From: Spirochaetota bacterium
Lineage (GTDB): Bacteria > Spirochaetota > Spirochaetia > Treponematales > UBA12059
Assembly (NCBI GenBank): GCA_029565815.1
Contig: JAKQNL010000274.1
Location: 1 to 7,971, forward strand
Direction: 5' to 3'
Length of the DNA stretch: 7,971 bases
Shown: one piece after another, positions 1-5,779 of the stretch
Position numbering within the stretch: position 1 is the first letter of the stretch
Layout: each line of letters begins with the position of its first letter
Notes under the pieces: generated by a model
What the model was told of the DNA's origin: nothing
Seen by the model: only the letters and a program-made list of their open reading frames with translations
Database searches by the model: none
Made by a program: the position numbers and the translations under genes

Positions 1-489
1 GACGTAAACGACTGCCCGGTGCTCATGAAGAAGCTCGTGCAAAAGCTTTTAACGATACGCGTAAAGCCGTACTACATCTACCAGTGCGACCTGTCCCGCG
101 GTATCAGCCACTTCCGCACCACCGTCAGTAAGGGCATCGAGATTATCGAAAACCTGCGCGGACACACCTCGGGCATGGCTGTTCCTACCTTTGTGGTGGA
201 CGCTCCCGGCGGCGGCGGCAAGACCCCGGTCATGCCCAGCTACCTTATCACCAGCAACGACAAGCGCGTTGTGTTGCGCAACTACGAAGGCGTCATCACC
301 ACCTACGACGAGCCAGGCGAGTACCACGAGGACTGCGGTAAGTGCCGTATCTGTTACGACGAACTGCAGCTGAACGCAACCTGCGGCGTGGCGCGTTTAT
401 TGTCGGGCGACGACAAGACGCTCGAGCCAAAAGGCCTTGTGCGCGCTGCCAGAAATTCCGGTAGCCTTACGCCCCGCGGCAAACGCTGA
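1..489 (+). CDS. kamA: L-lysine 2,3-aminomutase, C-terminal part (5' end outside window)
   Basis: Radical-SAM, PLP-dependent cytosolic enzyme converting L-lysine to L-beta-lysine, the first step of the beta-lysine fermentation pathway. The reading frame is open from base 1, so only the last 162 residues are present; the radical-SAM CxxxCxxC cluster would lie upstream. Visible residues map onto the Clostridium subterminale enzyme by a constant offset: Asp30 of the fragment (in YQCDLS) equals Asp293 and Asp67 (VVDAPGGGG) equals Asp330, the two carboxylates that bind the substrate epsilon-amino group; Lys74 (GGGGK, codon 220-222) equals the PLP Schiff-base Lys337; Cys5 equals the intersubunit zinc ligand Cys268. 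A C-terminal zinc cluster CGKCRIC follows at fragment residues 112-118. The GTG at 19 and the ATG at 25 are internal codons, not starts. It heads the visible kam operon, but a 262-nt repeat-bearing gap separates it from kamB. Identification is very secure. Confidence 0.97.
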   Translation, partial: DVNDCPVLMKKLVQKLLTIRVKPYYIYQCDLSRGISHFRTTVSKGIEIIENLRGHTSGMAVPTFVVDAPGGGGKTPVMPSYLITSNDKRVVLRNYEGVITTYDEPGEYHEDCGKCRICYDELQLNATCGVARLLSGDDKTLEPKGLVRAARNSGSLTPRGKR

Positions 490-507
490 GTTGTTCCTGG
501 TATGTAG

Positions 508-683
508 CCGCAGAGTCGCAGAGGCACAGTAGGGAACTATGATGGAAAGGAGCGTTGAGACATGAAAGCCAGGAATAGACCTGTTGCGTTCTTGCATAAT
601 CAGGGTCTCGATGTATCTCGGCGCGCTTTCCGTTTGCTTTTGTCAAGCAGCTGTAGTCTCTCTGTGACTCTGCGTCTCTGTGG
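508..683. repeat. Inverted repeat of octamer arrays, MITE-like element between kamA and kamB
   Basis: The arm at 508-529 (NCRCAGAG-type units) and the arm at 662-683 (CTCTGTGA, CTCTGCGT, CTCTGTGG in 660-683) are inverted copies matching at 19 of 22 positions, separated by 132 nt. The octamer periodicity is visible by eye. The arms start 19 nt after the kamA stop. Similar CTCYGTGN-type arrays are known as dispersed non-coding repeats in several bacterial phyla, and their translation yields recurring spurious peptides. The minus-strand reading frame here does this (GGTETRRKHR and DAESQRD). No transposase is present, so if this is mobile it is non-autonomous. The interior (533-657) has no convincing gene. 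Confidence 0.8.
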
Positions 684-698
684 TAACGCCTATGCTTC

Positions 699-722
699 CT
701 CCGTGTCTCCGTGCCTCCGTGG
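699..722 (+). repeat. Second octamer array, three direct CTCCGTGN units
   Basis: Units CTCCGTGT (699-706), CTCCGTGC (707-714) and CTCCGTGG (715-722) lie in direct orientation 39 nt after the matching array at 660-683; over 25 aligned bases the two arrays agree at 19. It ends about 30 nt before the kamB start and probably forms the border of the same repeat element or a nested second copy. The alternative upstream kamB start (GTG at 680) would translate through this array, which argues against that start. Confidence 0.8.
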
Positions 723-738
723 TAGATTTTCTCGTGCC

Positions 739-744
739 GGATGG
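739..744 (+). promoter_or_regulatory. Weak ribosome binding site for kamB
   Basis: GGATGG sits 7 nt before the ATG at 752. It is a poorer Shine-Dalgarno match than those before kamC, kamD and kamE. It is the best candidate that places the start downstream of the octamer repeats and just before the conserved P-loop region. Confidence 0.45.
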
Positions 745-751
745 TTTTGCC

Positions 752-1639
752 ATGCTTGAAAGAGCGGATACCTACCTTGGCCGCGTTACCTTCATAAGTG
801 GGGAGGGCAAACACTGCGGTAAAACCACCTTCATGAACCGCGCAGCATCCCTTGTTAGGCAAGCCGAGCGGGGAACCAAAGCTCAAGGCCTACTGATAAT
901 GACTGTCGGCTATGACGGAGAATCGAGGGATTTTCTGAGTGGTGCCCGTAAGCCTTCTGTTCCCGTTTTTAAAGGGGATTATTATATAACTGCAGAACGC
1001 TTTCTTCGTTCGGGCGGCTCATGTCCGGAAATCGTGGATGTGCTATCCGGCTCTTCGGTGCTTGGGAGGCTTGTGTTAGTCCGCGCAAGCAGGGACGGAA
1101 CTGCCGCTCTGGTCGGACCTGAAGGAAATGCCGGTGTTGGCTGGGTTTTGTCTCGGGTGCTGGATTCAGGGCTTGCATCCACCGCTCTGGTGGATGGTGC
1201 AATCAACCGGATTACCCAGGCTTCCAGCCGGCCTGATGCGCAACTTGTGTATGCGCTACAGGTAGATCAGGTAGGAGCTGCAAAGGCAGCCAGCCATGTC
1301 AAACGAATGGCTACCCTTGTATCACTATCGCTTGATGACGGGCTTTCAGAGGATGTGTACCGCTTAAGCGATGCGCTTACCGCCGAGACAGCCGCACGGC
1401 TTCCAAAGGATGCGCTTGTGGTATCGGTAGCGGATTTTACATCCGTGTTCCTGGGCGGTTCAGAGCTTAATGCTTTTCTTCGAGAGCGCCGGCTCCTTGT
1501 ACGGCGGCCTATACGTTTTGCCGGTTTTTCGGTGGTTTGCCGCGGAATCCAAGACAGCGCTTTTGCCCAAATGGTCGGAAGATCTGCAGCCTTGTTATCG
1601 TTTAATCCCTACGAGGCACACGAAGAAGGCGCGGCATGA
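752..1639 (+). CDS. kamB: KamB, putative reactivase subunit of lysine 5,6-aminomutase (BioD-like P-loop protein)
   Basis: 295-residue cytosolic P-loop protein. Near the N-terminus, a beta strand (RVTFIS, residues 11-16) leads into a P-loop with Gly17, five residues, then Gly23-Lys24-Thr25-Thr26, the long spacing of BioD-like NTPases. Further motifs that I recall from KamB proteins are TVGYDGE (51-57) and LVDGAINR (146-153). In lysine fermenters kamB always sits with kamC beside the lysine 5,6-aminomutase genes, and the pair is annotated as a reactivase that renews cobalamin on the inactivated enzyme; that role is from family knowledge and is less well tested than that of KamDE. The start is ATG 752; an in-frame GTG at 680 would add 24 residues read from the octamer repeat and is disfavoured. 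The stop overlaps the kamC start by 4 nt (ATGA), implying translational coupling. Cys22 inside the P-loop is unusual. Confidence 0.85.
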   Translation: MLERADTYLGRVTFISGEGKHCGKTTFMNRAASLVRQAERGTKAQGLLIMTVGYDGESRDFLSGARKPSVPVFKGDYYITAERFLRSGGSCPEIVDVLSGSSVLGRLVLVRASRDGTAALVGPEGNAGVGWVLSRVLDSGLASTALVDGAINRITQASSRPDAQLVYALQVDQVGAAKAASHVKRMATLVSLSLDDGLSEDVYRLSDALTAETAARLPKDALVVSVADFTSVFLGGSELNAFLRERRLLVRRPIRFAGFSVVCRGIQDSAFAQMVGRSAALLSFNPYEAHEEGAA

Positions 1640-3231
1640 AGGCTGCATGGTCATTTTGCGCAATGGAAGCATTATGGTCGCTCTATGAGCCCTTGTCTCC
1701 GTGGGGACGGGACGAGCGCGAGCGAAGAATTGTTTTCACCGATATAGATACCATTAGCGCCCGCCACGACGATGTGGATCGCGCAATCGCGTGGTTAGGT
1801 TCGGTCGATGCATTGACGCGTGACCGGATGAGCTGGCACCTCAAGCGTATGCCGCGCATTCCTGTTGAAGCCAAAAGCGAATACGAGATAAGCGAACTGT
1901 TTCAGCTGAAAAAGTTTTTGGCAAACTACAAGGGCGTGCGAGCCGCACTCGATGCGTCGACTGCGCAAGCGTTCGGTTTCGCTGATGCGGGTTCAGCTCT
2001 TGCGCGTGAATTGGATCGAGGCGGCTCGGATGCGGAAACGTTCTTCCTGGCCGACGCTTACGATGAGAACCTGGCCAGCTGTCGAGCAAAAATAGCAGCC
2101 TGTATGGAGCGAGAGCGGGCAGAGCACGCACGGGCGGAAGCGCAGGCTCGGCTGGAAAAAGGCTTGTCCTTTGACGGCAGGGAATTTCTGTTGGTTGATA
2201 AAAGCCGTGCGCCATCGGAACTGGCCGATGCCGCGCTGTACATGCTGGAGCCTTATGACGACACCCGATACCTGGTTCGTCTGCGGCCGTCGGCTTTAGC
2301 CATGGCTATCGCAGAAGAAAAGCGTGCGCTGTTTGAACAGGAACGTGAAGCCGAGAATCGTGTCGTGCAAAAGCTTTCCATCCTGGTTGCAAGCGCCATG
2401 GCGGAACTCATGCAAGCGATGCATGCCATTACCCGATGGGATTTGGCTCGGGCGGCTGCAGTGCTTGCTCTGCGCTACGCCATGGTACGGCCGGTGCTTT
2501 CTAGTGATAGTTTGGTAATCGAATCCGGGCGCTACCTGCCATGTATGCAGGACTGCGAGCGGCTTGGCTTGTCGTATGCGCCGCTTAGCGCCAGTTTTGA
2601 TGAGCCGGCTGTGGTGCTTTTCGGCTCCAATATGGGCGGGAAGACCGTTGTACTTAAAACCGTGTTGTTTTTCCAAATTGCCGCCCAGGCTGGCTTGTTC
2701 GTTCCGGCCGCTGTCTTTGCTTCCCGTGTTTATGCGTCCATTCTGTATGTGGGCGAACAGATGGGAGAAATTTTAAGCGGCCTGTCGGGTTTTGGTTCCG
2801 AGGTATGGCGCTTGCAGGCGGCCCTGGAAAGCGGTGGCAGTAGCCTGGTGGCGTACGACGAGCTTGCACGGACTACGGGCTCGCACGAGGCCGAAGCGCT
2901 TCTGTCGGCGGTGGTCGAGCATTACGCTAGTGCTGCGTCCGGACGCAACTGCGTCGCGCTTTTTGCAACCCATTTTCGGGGAATCGCACGAGTGCATGGA
3001 GCGCAATACCTGCGCATGATGGGGTTGGACCGCGATGCTGCACGACAGGCCATTTCTACCGGCTTGCCGCTTGAGGCGAGGCTGTCTGGCATAAATAGGC
3101 ACATGCGGTATAGTCTGGCCCCAGATGACGGCACGGCGCTGGAATCCAGTGATGCCCTGGCCGTAGCTTCCATGCTCGGTCTTAATGAAGAAATAGTTAC
3201 CAGTGCACGGAAGCATATATCCGGTTCGTAG
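1636..3231 (+). CDS. kamC: KamC, MutS-like ATPase, putative reactivase ATPase of lysine 5,6-aminomutase
   Basis: 531-residue protein with the ATPase core of MutS but without the N-terminal mismatch-recognition domain. The N-terminal part (about 15-110) has the short LSPWG motif seen near the start of MutS-like proteins of this type. A charged, helical, probably coiled-coil stretch follows (about 145-175), then a helical clamp-like region to about 300. ATPase motifs: P-loop GSNMGGKT (330-337), Walker B SLVAYDEL with Asp408-Glu409 followed by ARTTGSHEAEAL, and the ATHF signature with His446. The C-terminus (about 505-527) resembles the MutS end, with LGL and a final helix. In kam operons this protein is held to drive ATP-dependent repair of the B12 enzyme together with KamB, not DNA repair; that function is inferred from the family and its neighbours. 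The start overlaps the kamB stop, with AAGAAGG (1623-1629) 6 nt upstream. An 86-nt gap with stem-loops follows. Confidence 0.88.
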   Translation: MKAAWSFCAMEALWSLYEPLSPWGRDERERRIVFTDIDTISARHDDVDRAIAWLGSVDALTRDRMSWHLKRMPRIPVEAKSEYEISELFQLKKFLANYKGVRAALDASTAQAFGFADAGSALARELDRGGSDAETFFLADAYDENLASCRAKIAACMERERAEHARAEAQARLEKGLSFDGREFLLVDKSRAPSELADAALYMLEPYDDTRYLVRLRPSALAMAIAEEKRALFEQEREAENRVVQKLSILVASAMAELMQAMHAITRWDLARAAAVLALRYAMVRPVLSSDSLVIESGRYLPCMQDCERLGLSYAPLSASFDEPAVVLFGSNMGGKTVVLKTVLFFQIAAQAGLFVPAAVFASRVYASILYVGEQMGEILSGLSGFGSEVWRLQAALESGGSSLVAYDELARTTGSHEAEALLSAVVEHYASAASGRNCVALFATHFRGIARVHGAQYLRMMGLDRDAARQAISTGLPLEARLSGINRHMRYSLAPDDGTALESSDALAVASMLGLNEEIVTSARKHISGS

Positions 3232-3252
3232 CATTGCTGTAAAAAATAAACT

Positions 3253-3297
3253 GGGGGGCTAGGCTGCCCTCCGATACGGCGACCCGGAATCGGGCGC
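3253..3297 (+). other. Two consecutive stem-loops between kamC and kamD
   Basis: First hairpin: GGGGGGC (3253-3259) pairs with GCCCTCC (3266-3272), seven pairs including one G-U, with loop TAGGCT. Second hairpin: CCCG (3283-3286) pairs with CGGG (3291-3294) around loop GAAT, extended by three pairs (3279-3281 with 3295-3297) across a bulged A. No T-run follows, so neither looks like a plus-strand terminator; the A-rich stretch before the first (3241-3250) would make it terminator-like only on the minus strand. A role in mRNA processing, stability or tuning of kamDE relative to kamABC is inference. Confidence 0.5.
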
Positions 3298-3304
3298 TAT
3301 GAAT

Positions 3305-3314
3305 GGAAGGAAGG
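3305..3314 (+). promoter_or_regulatory. Ribosome binding site that decides the kamD start
   Basis: The purine run GGAAGGAAGG precedes ATG 3318; its first GGAAGG (3305-3310) is 7 nt from that codon. An in-frame ATG at 3303 overlaps this run and has no comparable site of its own, so 3318 is the better start. Confidence 0.75.
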
Positions 3315-3317
3315 CTC

Positions 3318-4889
3318 ATGAGAACCAAATTGCATCTTCCAAAAGACCGGGTGGATTACGCCCGGCAGTTGGCTAGGAAGATATCGGCGCCGGTGGCCGA
3401 CTTTATTGACGGTCACAGTTCGGTTACCGTCGAGCGCGCGACATTACGCTTGGCCGGAGCCGACGGAGCGAACGCGGACGGTGTGCCGGTACCCAACCTG
3501 GTGGTTGACCGCTTAAAGGCCGCAGGTTCTGAGATTCTGGAAGAAGGCGCGCTCCTTCGCTATGTAAACGCCCTGGTAAAAGAAGGCGTAAGCGTAGAAC
3601 AACTGAATCAGAAAATCGCTTCTGGTTTTGACATCATGACACCGGCTTTGGGCGACCGCGGCGCTATCCAACGCAAGACAGAAGAGCTGGTAAACCGGTC
3701 GACCGCCCGCGTAAAGGATAACCGTGCGCACCGCGATCGCAAGCAGGAAGAGTTCCGCGACCGGAACTCCAAGCCGCTACTGTACCTGATTGTCGCGACC
3801 GGAAACATTTACGAAGATGTAAAGCAGGCGAAGGCTGCAGCCATGCAAGGCGCGGATGTGATCGCGGTGATACGTACCACCGCCCAGAGCCTTTTGGACT
3901 ATGTTCCGTTCGGGGCGACAACCGAAGGTTTTGGCGGCACGTACGCGACTCAGGAAAATTTCCGCATCATGCGGGCCGCGCTTGACGAAGTAGGCGAGCA
4001 GCAAAAACGCTATATTTTGCTTACAAACTACGCTTCCGGCCTGTGCATGCCCGAGATCGCCGCCATGGGCGCACTAGAGCGCCTAGACATGATGCTTAAC
4101 GACAGCATGTACGGCATCCTGTTTCGAGACATCAATATGTACCGGACCTTCGTTGACCAAAAATTTAGCCGCATGATCAACGCGTACGCAGGCATCATCA
4201 TAAACACCGGCGAAGACAATTACCTGACCACCAGCGACGCATTTGAAAAAGCCTATACGGTGCTTGCAAGCCAGTTTTTGAACGAGGAGTTCGGTTTCCG
4301 GGCCGGCTTGCCCCCGAAACTGTTAGGTCTTGGTCACGCGTTCGAAATGGATCCTTCCATAAAGAATGGCTTTTTGTATGAACTGTCTCAGGCTCAGATG
4401 GCCCGCGAGATTTTCCCGGAGCATCCGCTTAAGTACATGCCCCCCACCAAGTTTATGTCCGGCGATATATTCAAGGGCTTGGCTATGAACACGCTATTCA
4501 ACTTCGTATCCAAAGCCACCAACCAAGGCATACACCTGCTGGGTATGCTTACGGAAGCAGTACACACGCCCTTCATGATGGACCGCTACCTTGCCGTGGA
4601 CAACGCTAAATACGTGATGAACAGCATGGAAGGTTTTTACGACGATATTGAGTTCCGCAAGGACGGCATCGTGGTTCAACGCGCTCACGATGTTCTGAAC
4701 CAGGCCATTTCTTTCATGGAGCAAGTTGCCGGCGTCGGTATGTTCGATTCCATAGAGCGCGGTTTGTTTGCAGAAGTAAAACGGCCAAAGGATGGCGGCA
4801 AAGGGCTGGAAGGGCTGATCAAAAAAGGTCCGGCTTATTTCAATCCGTTTGAAGCGCATTTCATCCGGGAACTGGGCCTGGGAAAATAA
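3318..4889 (+). CDS. kamD: Lysine 5,6-aminomutase, alpha (large) subunit
   Basis: Large subunit of the adenosylcobalamin- and PLP-dependent aminomutase that moves the terminal amino group of L-beta-lysine (or D-lysine) from C6 to C5, giving 3,5-diaminohexanoate from beta-lysine. It forms the TIM barrel that holds PLP and substrate, while KamE brings the cobalamin. The protein is 523 residues from ATG 3318, close to the roughly 516 of the Clostridium sticklandii enzyme. Family signatures are clear by eye: LHLPKDRVDYARQLA at the N-terminus (residues 5-19), YLIVATGNIYEDVKQA (156-171), VIRTTAQS (184-191; Arg186 and Ser191 probably correspond to PLP-phosphate contacts), FGATTEGFGGTYATQENFR shortly after, and a conserved C-terminal NPFEAHFIRELGLG. 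No truncation or frameshift is seen. Its stop codon overlaps the kamE Shine-Dalgarno, so the two subunits are probably co-translated. Confidence 0.97.
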   Translation: MRTKLHLPKDRVDYARQLARKISAPVADFIDGHSSVTVERATLRLAGADGANADGVPVPNLVVDRLKAAGSEILEEGALLRYVNALVKEGVSVEQLNQKIASGFDIMTPALGDRGAIQRKTEELVNRSTARVKDNRAHRDRKQEEFRDRNSKPLLYLIVATGNIYEDVKQAKAAAMQGADVIAVIRTTAQSLLDYVPFGATTEGFGGTYATQENFRIMRAALDEVGEQQKRYILLTNYASGLCMPEIAAMGALERLDMMLNDSMYGILFRDINMYRTFVDQKFSRMINAYAGIIINTGEDNYLTTSDAFEKAYTVLASQFLNEEFGFRAGLPPKLLGLGHAFEMDPSIKNGFLYELSQAQMAREIFPEHPLKYMPPTKFMSGDIFKGLAMNTLFNFVSKATNQGIHLLGMLTEAVHTPFMMDRYLAVDNAKYVMNSMEGFYDDIEFRKDGIVVQRAHDVLNQAISFMEQVAGVGMFDSIERGLFAEVKRPKDGGKGLEGLIKKGPAYFNPFEAHFIRELGLGK

Positions 4890-4893
4890 GGAG
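4888..4893 (+). promoter_or_regulatory. kamE ribosome binding site overlapping the kamD stop
   Basis: AAGGAG begins with the last two bases of the kamD TAA stop and lies 8 nt before ATG 4902. Because kamD and kamE are in the same frame with this stop between them, no longer in-frame kamE start is possible. Confidence 0.85.
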
Positions 4894-4901
4894 ATAGAAG
4901 C

Positions 4902-5639
4902 ATGAGAGTAGTAAAGCCGTACGGCGATACGATGGACGACGGCAAGGTGCAGCTTTCCTTTACCCTTCCCGTGCCCGACGGAGCAAAGGGCCGCGAGGCT
5001 GCGCGCAAGCTGGTGCTTTCCTGGGGTTTCAAAGACTGTGAAGTGGTGCATTCATCGCCATTGTCCGACGAGTTTTCCTTTTACGTTGCTTACGGAAAAT
5101 CCGAGTCCTCCATCGACTACGACTCGGTAGTGGCCGACGAAGCTGATTCCGACGGTACCATGAGCATGGATGAGGTGAACGAGTTCATCCGGCAGAATAT
5201 AGGCCGCAAGGTTGTGGTGGTAGGCGCGTGCACCGGCTTTGACGCGCACACTGTCGGCATCGACGCTATCATGAACATGAAGGGATATAATCATCACTTC
5301 GGTCTGGAGCGTTATCCGGAAATGGAAGCATACAACCTAGGCGCTCAGGTTCCGAACGAAAAGCTTATAGAATACGCGGTCAAGGTTAATGCGGACGCGA
5401 TACTGGTAAGCCAGGTGGTTACCCAGAAAGATACGCACATACACAACATGACGGAGTTCATCGAGCTACTGGAAGCCAAGGGCCTGCGCCAGAAATTCAT
5501 CTGCGTGGCTGGTGGCCCGCGCATCGGCAACAAGCTTGCTGTGGAGCTTGGCTACGATGTCGGCTTTGGGCGCGGCGCATATGCGGACGATGTCGCAAGC
5601 TACGTGGTCAACAAAATTGTAGAGAAAAAGCAGCGCTAA
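4902..5639 (+). CDS. kamE: Lysine 5,6-aminomutase, beta (small, B12-binding) subunit
   Basis: Cobalamin-binding subunit of lysine 5,6-aminomutase. An N-terminal dimerisation-type region (about 1-95) precedes a Rossmann-like B12 domain beginning RKVVVVGA (102-109). The base-off, His-on motif DxHxxG is present as Asp114-Ala-His116-Thr-Val-Gly119; His116 is the expected cobalt ligand. Lys127 (in MNMKGY) lies 11 residues later, the same distance as His133 to Lys144 in Clostridium sticklandii, where Lys144 forms the Schiff base with PLP in the resting open state. Later B12-fold signatures are ILVSQVVTQKD (167-177) and CVAGGPRIGN (201-210). The protein has 245 residues against 262 in C. sticklandii, and the motif offset (17) equals the length difference, so the shortfall is at the N-terminus. 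It is the last gene of the operon, with a strong terminator 26 nt after the stop. Confidence 0.97.
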   Translation: MRVVKPYGDTMDDGKVQLSFTLPVPDGAKGREAARKLVLSWGFKDCEVVHSSPLSDEFSFYVAYGKSESSIDYDSVVADEADSDGTMSMDEVNEFIRQNIGRKVVVVGACTGFDAHTVGIDAIMNMKGYNHHFGLERYPEMEAYNLGAQVPNEKLIEYAVKVNADAILVSQVVTQKDTHIHNMTEFIELLEAKGLRQKFICVAGGPRIGNKLAVELGYDVGFGRGAYADDVASYVVNKIVEKKQR

Positions 5640-5665
5640 GTTTATACAGCTGCCTGCAAGCTTAT

Positions 5666-5694
5666 CCCGCCCTTTCCTGAGGGCGGGTTTTTTT
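5666..5694 (+). terminator. Rho-independent terminator of the kam operon
   Basis: CCCGCCCT (5666-5673) pairs perfectly with AGGGCGGG (5680-5687) around a 6-nt loop and is followed directly by seven T (5688-5694). This is a textbook intrinsic terminator and marks the 3' end of kamABCDE. Confidence 0.93.
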
Positions 5695-5728
5695 ACCGCT
5701 TAAGGCCGTATGCTTTTTGGAATCGCCT

Positions 5729-5737
5729 TGGTATACT
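5729..5737 (+). promoter_or_regulatory. Probable extended -10 promoter of the kinase/DegV gene
   Basis: TGGTATACT fits the extended -10 pattern TGnTATAAT with one mismatch and lies about 42 nt before ATG 5780 and downstream of the kam terminator. No good -35 box is seen at the usual distance, as is common for extended -10 promoters. If correct, it overlaps and rules out the upstream in-frame TTG start at 5717. Confidence 0.45.
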
Positions 5738-5770
5738 TACAGTACTATAGAGAAAATTCACCGACTGATT

Positions 5771-5774
5771 GGAG
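5771..5774 (+). promoter_or_regulatory. Ribosome binding site that decides the start of the DAK2-DegV gene
   Basis: GGAG sits 5 nt before ATG 5780, whereas the TTG at 5717 has no purine-rich site in front of it. The predicted protein from 5780 begins directly with the expected DAK2 N-terminal helix (MTELDGYLL). Confidence 0.65.
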
Positions 5775-5779
5775 CTTCC

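Noticed and set aside
584..600. Internal promoter in the repeat (TTGCGT and CATAAT)
   Set aside because: The two boxes are only 5 nt apart and no suitable -35 lies at the correct distance from CATAAT.
680..751. 24-residue N-terminal extension of KamB from GTG 680
   Set aside because: It would start inside an octamer array and translate through a second one, while the conserved part begins near ATG 752.
467..886. Minus-strand 139-codon frame across the kamA-kamB gap
   Set aside because: It is read through the octamer arrays (peptides GGTETRRKHR and DAESQRD) and into the 3' end of kamA and 5' end of kamB; such frames are a known artefact of these repeats.
1691..1702. TCTCCGTGG in kamC resembling the octamer repeat
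   Set aside because: A single 9-nt match coding for the conserved LSPWG of KamC; best explained by coincidence.
3253..3272. Plus-strand terminator after kamC
   Set aside because: No T-run follows the hairpin, and kamD belongs to the same pathway and strand.
3232..3317. Cobalamin riboswitch before kamD, considered because the enzyme uses B12
   Set aside because: The gap is only 86 nt, too short for that riboswitch, and I see no B12-box-like sequence.
4494..5051. 185-codon minus-strand frame over the kamD-kamE junction
   Set aside because: Antisense shadow of two certain genes with no family features.
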